Assembly (NCBI GenBank): GCA_030158725.1
Contig: JAOASJ010000126.1
Location: 36,513 to 100,512, forward strand
DNA length: 64,000 nucleotides
Reading direction: 5' to 3'
Source of the DNA: Bacteroidia bacterium
Lineage (GTDB): Bacteria > Bacteroidota > Bacteroidia > NS11-12g > UBA955
Made by a program: the position numbers and the translations under genes. The notes below the pieces were generated by a model that saw only the letters and a list, made by a program, of their open reading frames with translations, was not told where the DNA came from and made no database searches. Shown here piece by piece: positions 55,053 through 62,610 of this stretch (the stretch's first letter is position 1; each line of letters begins with the position of its first letter).

Positions 55053-56474
55053 TTACAAAATCGCAGCTTTACAAGCGTCAAGAATTTTATAAGCACTTTC
55101 AGAATCTTTGCTCTCTGCATAGACTCTCAATACTGGCTCAGTGCCACTTGGACGAATCATAACCCATTCTTCATTGCCTAAATGGAATTTGAAACCATCC
55201 ATATTCTCAACACGCTCAACCTTATAAGATCCAAAACTAGCGTATGCATTTTCTTGGCAATTTTTTATAATGGCTTGCTTTTGCGCTTCTTCAATATGCA
55301 AATCATATCTTTCAACTGCAAAGGCACCAATTTGAGCATAGGTTTCATCTATTAAGGTTTCGATGCTTTTTCCTGTTAATGCCATATATTCTAATATCAA
55401 CAAGCCCATCCAAATTCCATCTCTTTCAGGAATATGACCTTTTACTGCAATACCTCCGCTTTCTTCAGCACCAATTAATACATCATCAGTAATCATATAC
55501 TCGCAGATGTATTTGAATCCTATTTTAGTCGTTATAGTCTCTAAACCTAAGATGCTAGCCAGTTTGTCAATTTTAGACGAGACTGAAAAACTCTTAATGA
55601 TTTTACCATTTAATCCTTTGTATTTGGTTAAATATTGCATAAGCAATAAAATTAAATGATGTGAATCAACAAAACGACCTTTGCTGTCGAAGAATCCAAT
55701 TCTGTCGGCATCACCATCTGTTGCTAAACCACAAAGCAATTGATCATTGTTTTTTAGCATTTCAGAAAACTCCAAAAGATTTTTTAGAATTGGTTCAGGT
55801 GCAGTTCCATTAAATCCCGGATTGTAATCGCAATGCAACAAACTCGCTTCAGGAAGTAATTTTTTAATTACATTTTGTCCAGCACCATACATGGCATCAT
55901 ATCCAAAATGTGGAGCATAAGCCTTTAGTTTGCTGGTATCAAATTTCTCTTCAATTTGCTTTAAATAAATTGCTTCGAAATCTGAATATTCAATAAGCCC
56001 ACTGTTAATGTAGGTTTCTAAACTTTCGATTTTTGGCAATTCAGAATATGAAATTAAATTCTCTACTTTTTCAATTTCTGACGGAATTACTGGTCCACCA
56101 TAATTTGCTTTTATTTTATATCCATTGTATGATGGAGGATTGTGTGATGCGGTGATAATAACACCCGCATAGGTGTTTAGTTTTGTATTGGCCAAAGAAA
56201 TCATTGGCGTGCTGCAAAAACCACTTGAAAGATAAACTTTAACCCCATGAGAAGCGAGAACTCTTGCGGTGTTTTCTGCGAACATTTTTCCGCCAAAACG
56301 GCAATCATATCCTACAGTGCAGGTGTGGTTGCTTGAACTTTCTTTTAACCAGGTAGCGGTTGCATGGGCAACGCGAATTACATTTTCTACGGTATAGTTG
56401 TCTGCGATAATTTCGCGCCATCCGTCTGTTCCAAATTTAATTGTGTACATATTAGTTTTTTGAGTATTTGACAT
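55053..56474 (-). CDS. Phosphoglucomutase/phosphomannomutase family enzyme
   Basis: A 473-residue alpha-D-phosphohexomutase. The phosphoserine loop is IITASHNPPSYNGYKIK, the Mg loop LATDGDADRIGFF, the sugar loop GAEESGGIAVKGH (EESGG), and the phosphate loop MIRPSGTEPVLRVY. The substrate may be glucose or mannose phosphate; the family does not separate these reliably by eye. The ATG at 56450 (MYTIKFGTDGWR), placed two bases after the upstream stop, is a likely alternative start that avoids a 23-base overlap. Confidence 0.92.
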   Translation of the reverse strand: MSNTQKTNMYTIKFGTDGWREIIADNYTVENVIRVAHATATWLKESSSNHTCTVGYDCRFGGKMFAENTARVLASHGVKVYLSSGFCSTPMISLANTKLNTYAGVIITASHNPPSYNGYKIKANYGGPVIPSEIEKVENLISYSELPKIESLETYINSGLIEYSDFEAIYLKQIEEKFDTSKLKAYAPHFGYDAMYGAGQNVIKKLLPEASLLHCDYNPGFNGTAPEPILKNLLEFSEMLKNNDQLLCGLATDGDADRIGFFDSKGRFVDSHHLILLLMQYLTKYKGLNGKIIKSFSVSSKIDKLASILGLETITTKIGFKYICEYMITDDVLIGAEESGGIAVKGHIPERDGIWMGLLILEYMALTGKSIETLIDETYAQIGAFAVERYDLHIEEAQKQAIIKNCQENAYASFGSYKVERVENMDGFKFHLGNEEWVMIRPSGTEPVLRVYAESKDSESAYKILDACKAAIL

Positions 56475-57552
56475 AATTACTTACTTGAGTCCATTTATAA
56501 TCACGAAGAGCTTTTAAATAGATAGCCGATTCGTTGTATGGTATAAGGTCTCTATTGATTTTATAAATGCTAAAATTAAATGCTTTTTCCAATAATACAT
56601 CTTCCAAAGTTTTAAAGTTAATTAAGAGTTGCCATTTGGCTACTTCTTCAAATGTTAGAATGTTTAAAGGCTTATTGTTCGCAAATATTTTAACGGAATA
56701 GGGGGTATAGACAATTTGATTTCCTTTTTTCTCCCAAATTTCAGTAACCTCAATACGGGTTATGGTAATATCAAGAAGTCTGTTGTGGAAATCGAAATAT
56801 TTGTCGCCGCCAATATTGAAAAGGATTTCTTTATTTTCATTTAAGAATTTTTCAATGCTGTGCAAACAATTAGATCCTGGGTCGTCACTTTCTGAAAGGT
56901 TTTTTTCTATTACAAAAGTCACCATTTTGGTGTTTTTGGGTTTGTATAAACCAACGACTTTCTTTTTAGAGTAAAAGGCATCTTTCTTAATCGTAAATGA
57001 AGAGGATGGATTGCTTGTGAAATCGCGTCCTCCAAACTGCAACAAATTAAAATTGTATCTTCTGCTGTATATGGCATCGATATAGGTTAATTGTGCAGGT
57101 CCGTTTACATTGGTTGGAATATTTTGAGACAGTAGAGGTAAAGCTTGTAAAATTTCTACAAATCCAAACGAAATTTTTCCTTTCGGTGATTCAGATAAAA
57201 ATGAAATGCCAACCACTACAAACTCTGTTTTCCTGGGCGAACTGGTCCATAGTTCATTAAGGAATAAGTTGCCCGTTCTTGAAAATGAAACAGAATTACT
57301 AGATTCTATATTTTTAAGTGCTTCAGGAGAAATTGCAATTTGTTTTTTGGGCGAATCCCATAAAGTGATTTTTCCATCTAAAATGCCTTTGTAAATTAAA
57401 CTAGGCAAGTGTTCAACCAAATTAAAACCAAAAGTATCTTCCTGTTCACTTCTTGCCATATGCACTAGCACTGGCATTTCAGTATATAGTTTCTTAGCCT
57501 CAGCGTTTATGCTGAGAAAAAAGAATAAACTATATAAGATTCGTTTAAGCAA
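56452..57552 (-). CDS. Secreted protein of unknown function
   Basis: A 366-residue protein starting at TTG (57552), with a signal peptide (ILYSLFFFLSINAEAKK) immediately following, so no later ATG is acceptable. The body is mixed alpha/beta with a Lys-rich hydrophilic surface (GLYKPKNTKMVTFVIEKNLS). I see no known motif. The early segment YKGILDGKITLWDSPKK recalls GldN-type proteins only faintly and does not justify a call. It overlaps glutaryl-CoA dehydrogenase by 8 bases and is co-transcribed with it and the mutase. Confidence 0.65.
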   Translation of the reverse strand: MLKRILYSLFFFLSINAEAKKLYTEMPVLVHMARSEQEDTFGFNLVEHLPSLIYKGILDGKITLWDSPKKQIAISPEALKNIESSNSVSFSRTGNLFLNELWTSSPRKTEFVVVGISFLSESPKGKISFGFVEILQALPLLSQNIPTNVNGPAQLTYIDAIYSRRYNFNLLQFGGRDFTSNPSSSFTIKKDAFYSKKKVVGLYKPKNTKMVTFVIEKNLSESDDPGSNCLHSIEKFLNENKEILFNIGGDKYFDFHNRLLDITITRIEVTEIWEKKGNQIVYTPYSVKIFANNKPLNILTFEEVAKWQLLINFKTLEDVLLEKAFNFSIYKINRDLIPYNESAIYLKALRDYKWTQVSNYVKYSKN

Positions 57553-58762
57553 AGGCGTTTTCTCCAGTGATTTCCATACCTAGTATGAGTAGGTGCACAT
57601 CATGTGTTCCTTCATAAGTGATTACACTTTCAAGATTCATGCTGTGACGCATAATTGGATATTCGCCTGTAATGCCCATAGCTCCATGGATTTGTCTAGC
57701 TTCTCGTGCAATCTCAATGGCAATTTGAACATTGTTTCTCTTAGCCATACTGATTTGCGCAGGAGTCGCTTTTCCTTCATTCATTAAATTACCCAATCTC
57801 CAACACAATAGTTGTGCTTTCGTAATTTCGGTAATCATTTCAGATAATTTCTTTTGTTGCAATTGAAAACCTGCAATTGGTTTACCAAATTGAATTCTTT
57901 CTTTTGAATATCTTAATGCTGAATCATAGCAATCCATCGCGGCACCTACAGCACCCCAACTGATACCATAACGCGCAGAATTCAAACAAGTTAATGGTCC
58001 TTTCAAACCTTCAACATTTGGCAATAAGTTTTCTTTCGGAACTTTAACGTTGTCAAATACCAACTCACCTGTTGCACTCGCACGCAAACTCCATTTACCA
58101 TGGGTTTCAGGTGTTGTAAAACCTTCGTATCCGCGCTCTACAATTAGACCTCTTACTTTACCTTGTTCGTTCTTTGCCCAAACAACTGCGATATCAGCAA
58201 ATGGAGCATTGCTAATCCACATTTTAGCACCGTTCAATAAGTAATGGTCGCCCATGTCTTTAAAGTTGGTGGTCATGCCTCCAGGATTAGATCCATGATC
58301 AGGTTCGGTTAAACCGAAACAGCCCATCAATTCTCCTTTAGCTAATTTAGGTAGATATTTATGTTTTTGCTCTTCGCTTCCAAATTTGAAAATTGGATAC
58401 ATAACCAATGAACCTTGAACAGATGCAGTAGAACGTATTCCACTGTCACAACGCTCTAGTTCTTGCATGATTAGACCATAAGTAATATAATCCATGCCAC
58501 CGCAGCCATATTCTGCAGGTAACTGTGGACCAAAAGCACCTATCTCACCTAAGCCACGTATGATGTGGTGAGGGAATTCTGCCTTCTGTGCATATTCTTC
58601 AATGATTGGAGATAACTCACGTTTAACCCAGTCGCGAACTGAATTGCGAATTAAGATATGTTCTTCAGTTAATAAATCGTCGATGTTATAAAAGTCAGGT
58701 TGTACGTATCTGTCTTTTCCTTGGTTGCGTTCTTTAAGGTCTTCGAAGTTGATAGAGGACAT
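57545..58762 (-). CDS. gcdH: Glutaryl-CoA dehydrogenase
   Basis: This acyl-CoA dehydrogenase oxidises and decarboxylates glutaryl-CoA to crotonyl-CoA in lysine and tryptophan breakdown. The 405-residue protein has CFGLTEPDHGSNPGGMTT and WISNAPFADIAVVWAK in the FAD-binding part, the RIQFGKPIAGFQLQQKKL helix, QIHGAMGITGEYPIMRH and the catalytic Glu in VITYEGTHDVHLLILG, close to the human GCDH motif. A TATTTTTG box lies 19 bases upstream. It heads a leftward operon. Confidence 0.94.
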   Translation of the reverse strand: MSSINFEDLKERNQGKDRYVQPDFYNIDDLLTEEHILIRNSVRDWVKRELSPIIEEYAQKAEFPHHIIRGLGEIGAFGPQLPAEYGCGGMDYITYGLIMQELERCDSGIRSTASVQGSLVMYPIFKFGSEEQKHKYLPKLAKGELMGCFGLTEPDHGSNPGGMTTNFKDMGDHYLLNGAKMWISNAPFADIAVVWAKNEQGKVRGLIVERGYEGFTTPETHGKWSLRASATGELVFDNVKVPKENLLPNVEGLKGPLTCLNSARYGISWGAVGAAMDCYDSALRYSKERIQFGKPIAGFQLQQKKLSEMITEITKAQLLCWRLGNLMNEGKATPAQISMAKRNNVQIAIEIAREARQIHGAMGITGEYPIMRHSMNLESVITYEGTHDVHLLILGMEITGENAFA

Positions 58763-58781
58763 GCTGTATTAATATTTTTTG

Positions 58782-58789
58782 CAAAAATA
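58782..58789 (-). promoter_or_regulatory. -7 box for gcdH
   Basis: TATTTTTG on the minus strand, followed by GC and 19 bases ahead of the ATG at 58762. Confidence 0.6.
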
Positions 58790-58829
58790 AATATTTTACT
58801 TTGATTGCAGTCTAAAATTATTTTAAAAA

Positions 58830-59192
58830 ATGTCAAGCCATACCAAAGGTAAAATAGGGGTAAAAAACATTGAATTTCACATTAGAAAAGGCTTGTATCC
58901 CTCGGAATTACTGGTGGAGAACCATTTTCGAGTAAGTGCTGATGTGTACTACCATGTCAATGAAATCAAAAAAGACACCTATTTAAATTATGAGCGTTTG
59001 GCCGAAATAATTCACATTGAAATGCATAAAGACATCAATTTGTTGGAAACTGTGGCTGAAAATTGTTTGAAAAATATCATGCAAGAATGGCCTTTTGCCA
59101 TTTCATCAAATATTGTAATCGAAAAACTACACCCAGCTTTCCATAATTTTAATATGGAGGCAGTAGTTGTAGAAATGCAAATGAACAGATAA
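58830..59192 (+). CDS. folB: Dihydroneopterin aldolase
   Basis: FolB converts dihydroneopterin to 6-hydroxymethyl-dihydropterin in folate synthesis. The 120-residue protein has the family features GVKNIEFHIRKGLYPSELL (substrate-site start), LNYERLAEIIHIEMHKDINLLETVAENCLKNI with the conserved Glu and the pterin pocket, and IVIEKLHPAF near the catalytic Lys. It stands alone, divergent from gcdH. Confidence 0.9.
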   Translation: MSSHTKGKIGVKNIEFHIRKGLYPSELLVENHFRVSADVYYHVNEIKKDTYLNYERLAEIIHIEMHKDINLLETVAENCLKNIMQEWPFAISSNIVIEKLHPAFHNFNMEAVVVEMQMNR

Positions 59193-59230
59193 TTATGATT
59201 TAGATTATAAAAAATTCTATTCGTACTTAT

Positions 59231-59238
59231 TATATTTG
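59231..59238 (+). promoter_or_regulatory. -7 box for the Cys-rich cassette
   Basis: TATATTTG followed by CACCC, the same context as at 8577. It lies 16 bases before the TTG start at 59255. Confidence 0.65.
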
Positions 59239-59254
59239 CACCCGAAACCACCAC

Positions 59255-59638
59255 TTGATTCCCTTGTTTAAAAAAGTACTTGGCATATTTCTAATTTCCG
59301 TAATGACTGCTCAATTTGCTTATCAAATTGGATTTATGGCCTACTTTAATCTGAATCAAAAACAATTAACTGAAAAGTATTGTATCAACAAAAACAAAGC
59401 AAATTCTTGTTGTCAAGCCAAGTGTTATTTGAGTAAGAAGTTAATGACGGAAAATCAAAACTCTTCTCCTGAAAAGGCAATTCATGAAAATGATATTCCT
59501 TTATTTCTATTACCAAGCAATTATGTCTCTTTAGTTTCCTCAAAACCAATTTTAAAGCACCGTAATTCATATTCTACGCGCTTTACCAATGGGTTTGTTA
59601 GTAATGGCAAAAAGCCACCTAAACCATTTTGGGTTTAG
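59255..59638 (+). CDS. Small membrane-anchored protein with CC-x3-C motif
   Basis: A 127-residue protein starting at TTG, with one N-terminal membrane helix (VLGIFLISVMTAQFAYQIGF). A Cys cluster KANSCCQAKCYLSKKLM follows about 20 residues after the helix. I recall a similar CxxKCYLxKKL pattern in small proteins of other Bacteroidota that occur with metal- or redox-related envelope genes, but cannot name the family. The Pro-rich C-terminus ends KKPPKPFWV. It leads a three-gene rightward unit. Confidence 0.65.
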   Translation: MIPLFKKVLGIFLISVMTAQFAYQIGFMAYFNLNQKQLTEKYCINKNKANSCCQAKCYLSKKLMTENQNSSPEKAIHENDIPLFLLPSNYVSLVSSKPILKHRNSYSTRFTNGFVSNGKKPPKPFWV

Positions 59639-59699
59639 TCGTGACTTTTTAATGCAATTGCTATAGGCAATTGTCAATTTCCATTATTAATCAAAATAA

Positions 59700-60614
59700 A
59701 TGCAACGAATAATCATTCTTTGTGTCTTTATTGTATTGAATCAGTCATCAATAAAGGCATGCAACGTATGCTCTTGCACGAGCATGGGCAATTCCATTGG
59801 AATTTTGCCACAATTTAAATCCCATTTTATTGGGATTCGAGAAACCTATAGGCAATTTGAAAGTGTTCATCCCGTTTCAATATTAAGTCCAATAGCGACT
59901 AGAAGTCAAGAAAGGTATTACAACTCAGAATTGTGGGGTAGATGGTACCCGCATCCCAAAATTCAAGTATTTGGTTTTATACCTTTTAACCGATTTAGTA
60001 AAACAGAAAATCAAGTGAATACTACCATTCAAGGCTTAGGAGATATTAGTGTTTTAGCCAATTATATATTGCTGAATACAGGTGATTCGTCCTCAAATAA
60101 ATTTAAGCAAGCACTATCGATTGGATCTGGTTTTAAATTCGCAAGTGGTCGTTATAATTCAGCTGAATTTGCAAATTTTCAACTCGGTACTGGTTCAAAA
60201 GATATACTGTTTAATACTTCCTATACCATTCGGTATCAAAAATTAGGGATAATGTCTGAATTCAATTACCGATTAAATGGCAACAATTCATCTACCTATC
60301 AATTTGGCAACAAATTAAGTATTAATGAAAGGTTTTTCTATTTTCTCAATCTCAAAAAATTAGCTCTAATGGCTTATTCTGGGTATACATTCGAAAAATC
60401 AAATCCAGACAATCTAAATAAAATTAAACAATCATATACAGGTGGAACTGCAAGATATTTCCAAGTTGGAATGGATGCCTACAAGGGTAAATTTCAATTA
60501 GGTGTTTCAAGCATTATACCAATTCAACAAAATTTAGGCGAAGGCCAAATAAAAGAATTTCCAAGAATTCAAATCAACACAATTTTCTATTTCAATAAAA
60601 AAAACAAATGTTAA
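59700..60614 (+). CDS. Outer-membrane barrel protein with N-terminal CNVCSC motif
   Basis: A 304-residue protein with signal peptide (IIILCVFIVLNQSSIKA) and a Cys motif ACNVCSCTSMGNSIGILPQF at the mature N-terminus. The barrel-like body has SHFIGIRETYRQFESV, GLGDISVLANYILL and FQLGVSSIIPIQQNLGEG, ending INTIFYFNKKNKC. CxxCxC ahead of a barrel is a family pattern I have seen in Bacteroidota genes next to metal-related proteins; a role in metal binding or transport is inferred from the cysteines only. Confidence 0.7.
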   Translation: MQRIIILCVFIVLNQSSIKACNVCSCTSMGNSIGILPQFKSHFIGIRETYRQFESVHPVSILSPIATRSQERYYNSELWGRWYPHPKIQVFGFIPFNRFSKTENQVNTTIQGLGDISVLANYILLNTGDSSSNKFKQALSIGSGFKFASGRYNSAEFANFQLGTGSKDILFNTSYTIRYQKLGIMSEFNYRLNGNNSSTYQFGNKLSINERFFYFLNLKKLALMAYSGYTFEKSNPDNLNKIKQSYTGGTARYFQVGMDAYKGKFQLGVSSIIPIQQNLGEGQIKEFPRIQINTIFYFNKKNKC

Positions 60615-60634
60615 ATCTAAAAAATAAATCAATT

Positions 60635-61063
60635 ATGACAATTTTAAAAACACTCAAAACCGCCCTTTATTTCGTTTCCATCATGTCTTTAATTCAATTA
60701 AGTTCTTGTAAAAAAGAAGACGATCACCAACATAATGATGATACCAGCGATAAAGTCAAACCAACTGTCGTTATTAGTACGCCAAGCAGTTTGCAGATGT
60801 ACAATAATGGTGATACCATTAAAATAAGAGGATTAGTTAGTGATGCAAGTCTGCACGAATTGCTTATCAAAATCGTAAAAGATTCTGACAATTCAGTTTT
60901 ATATAGTGAGACACCAACAGTACACGATCTTACTACTTACACATTAAATTCAAATTGGAAATCTGCTGTTACCGACCATACCAACGCAAGTGTAATTGTT
61001 GTCGCAGAAGATCATAACTCCAATGTGGGTTCTGATACAGTTAAGATTCATATCATGCCTTAA
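60635..61063 (+). CDS. Lipoprotein with Ig-like beta domain and His cluster
   Basis: The preferred ATG at 60635 gives 142 residues; the track start at 60608 overlaps the barrel gene. The signal has a lipobox (SIMSLIQLSSCKKEDD), directly followed by a His/Asp-rich stretch DDHQHNDD that could hold a metal ion. The rest is an Ig/cadherin-like beta sandwich (KPTVVISTPSSLQMYNNGDT, IRGLVSDASLHELLIKIV), similar in layout to DUF4625 lipoproteins. It ends the three-gene cassette ahead of a terminator. Confidence 0.7.
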   Translation: MTILKTLKTALYFVSIMSLIQLSSCKKEDDHQHNDDTSDKVKPTVVISTPSSLQMYNNGDTIKIRGLVSDASLHELLIKIVKDSDNSVLYSETPTVHDLTTYTLNSNWKSAVTDHTNASVIVVAEDHNSNVGSDTVKIHIMP

Positions 61064-61085
61064 TACTAGAAAATGCAATAAAATT

Positions 61086-61119
61086 AAAGTTGTTAGGCGT
61101 AAATCCTAACAACTTTTTT
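61086..61119 (+). terminator. Terminator after the Cys/His cassette
   Basis: AAAGTTGTTAGG and CCTAACAACTTT pair over 12 bp with a 7-base loop, followed by TTTT. Confidence 0.9.
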
Positions 61120-61130
61120 AGTTTATTTAC

Positions 61131-61138
61131 TACCTTTG
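61131..61138 (+). promoter_or_regulatory. -7 box for the alpha/beta hydrolase gene
   Basis: TACCTTTG followed by CA ends 4 bases before the GTG start at 61143, predicting a leaderless transcript. Confidence 0.55.
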
Positions 61139-61142
61139 CAAC

Positions 61143-61988
61143 GTGAATAATCTAACAAAAAAAGAAATTAAAATCAGCAGCAAAAATGATAGTATAATAA
61201 GTGCAGACATTACTTTGCCTAAAAGTAAAACACCTACACCTATTTTGGTTTTCTGTCATGGTTTCAAGGGTTTTAAAGATTGGGGACATTACAATTGGTT
61301 TGCTAAAAAAAGTGCTGAATCTGGTTTAGCTTTTCTCAAGTTTAATTTCTCTTTTAATGGAATACAAGGCGATAATTTAACTGAGTTAAACGATATGAAA
61401 GCGTTTGCAGATAACAACTACAGCAAAGAGCTTAAAGATGTTCAATCAGTTATTGATTATATCGAAACCAATGCGGACGATTTAAACATTGATCCCAAAC
61501 GTATATTTTTAGCAGGTCATAGCCGTGGCGGTGGAATTGCAACACTTGCCTGCTCTGAAGATAAACGCATTAAAGGATTGGTATTATGGGCTTCATTGTC
61601 TGAATTTGATTCATTTTTCAGGAAAGAAACCATTGATGAATGGGAGAAAAATGGCGTGGTATATGCAAAGAACAGTAGGACAGGGCAAGATTTACCATTA
61701 AACAAACAATTCTATGAGGACTATTTAGAAAATAAGTCAATGCTTGACATTAAAAAGGCTGCAAAATTAATATCTGTACCTTTACTTATAATTCATGGTG
61801 ATAATGACGAAACTGTTCCATTCTCTCATGCTGAAGCATTTTATACTCTAGTACCTCATTCTATTTTAATTAAAGTGGATGGAGGTAACCATACTTTTGG
61901 TGCCAAGCATCCCTTTGATGAGGAGAATGACGTTTCTGAAATGCTGGAAGAATTGTTGGAAAATACAGTTGAGTTTTGTCTAGACTAA
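61143..61988 (+). CDS. Alpha/beta hydrolase
   Basis: A 281-residue cytosolic serine hydrolase. The oxyanion region is LVFCHGFKGFKDWGHYNWFA, the nucleophile elbow LAGHSRGGGIATLA, the acid in LIIHGDNDETVPF, and the catalytic His in VDGGNHTFGAK. The layout is of the dienelactone-hydrolase/acyl-peptidase group; the substrate is unknown. The start codon is GTG. It ends 3 bases from the convergent DUF1003 gene. Confidence 0.88.
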   Translation: MNNLTKKEIKISSKNDSIISADITLPKSKTPTPILVFCHGFKGFKDWGHYNWFAKKSAESGLAFLKFNFSFNGIQGDNLTELNDMKAFADNNYSKELKDVQSVIDYIETNADDLNIDPKRIFLAGHSRGGGIATLACSEDKRIKGLVLWASLSEFDSFFRKETIDEWEKNGVVYAKNSRTGQDLPLNKQFYEDYLENKSMLDIKKAAKLISVPLLIIHGDNDETVPFSHAEAFYTLVPHSILIKVDGGNHTFGAKHPFDEENDVSEMLEELLENTVEFCLD

Positions 61989-61991
61989 GTT

Positions 61992-62543
61992 CTAGGATTT
62001 GCTGATTTGCGTGAGCTTTTGCTCTATTTCTTTTAACATTTTCATCTGTAAGGCTTGGGTTTCAAAAAGCGACTTAATTTGTTCTTCTTGCAGTAAGTCA
62101 ATCTTTTGATGCAAACTCCTAATTTGTATCTCTGCTTTTAAATTAATTAAATAGTCGTTTTCGCTACGCTGTCTATCTTTTTCTTCAACTCTGTTTTGAC
62201 TCATCATAATTATAGGTGCTTGGAGTGCCGCTATGCATGACAATATCAAATTTAAGAGTATAAAAGGATAGGGGTCGAATTTGTAAACGCCCATGGCAAT
62301 TACATTAAAAATTATCCATATAACCAATACCAGCATAAATGAAATGATAAATTTCCAACTACCTCCGAAACGGGCTACTTTATCAGATATTTTTTGGCCA
62401 TCAGTTAATTCCTCAATTGGCGGATTTAAAAGATTCTGAACAATTAATTGCTCTTCATTAATTGCATTTTGAACAATGTTGTGTAGCTTCTCTAAAAGCT
62501 CAGATTCATTGCTTAGTATTTTATGAATATCTTGATCTTTCAT
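61992..62543 (-). CDS. DUF1003 membrane protein
   Basis: A 183-residue protein with the DUF1003 core: ISDKVARFGGSWKFIISFML, VLVIWIIFNVIAM, FDPYPFILLNLILSCIAALQAPIIMMSQNR, that is, two membrane helices joined by the FDPYPF turn. The C-terminal third is a coiled coil (IRSLHQKIDLLQEEQIKSLF). The function is unknown. It stands alone with its own -7 box. Confidence 0.9.
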   Translation of the reverse strand: MKDQDIHKILSNESELLEKLHNIVQNAINEEQLIVQNLLNPPIEELTDGQKISDKVARFGGSWKFIISFMLVLVIWIIFNVIAMGVYKFDPYPFILLNLILSCIAALQAPIIMMSQNRVEEKDRQRSENDYLINLKAEIQIRSLHQKIDLLQEEQIKSLFETQALQMKMLKEIEQKLTQISKS

Positions 62544-62559
62544 GGAACATTAATTTAGA

Positions 62560-62567
62560 CAAATTTA
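62560..62567 (-). promoter_or_regulatory. -7 box for the DUF1003 gene
   Basis: TAAATTTG on the minus strand, with TTG 18 bases upstream (62588-62586), 16 bases before the ATG at 62543. Confidence 0.6.
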
Positions 62568-62610
62568 AGTCCTTTGTTCCATAAACAATAGAATAAGAAT
62601 CAGTTTTAAT

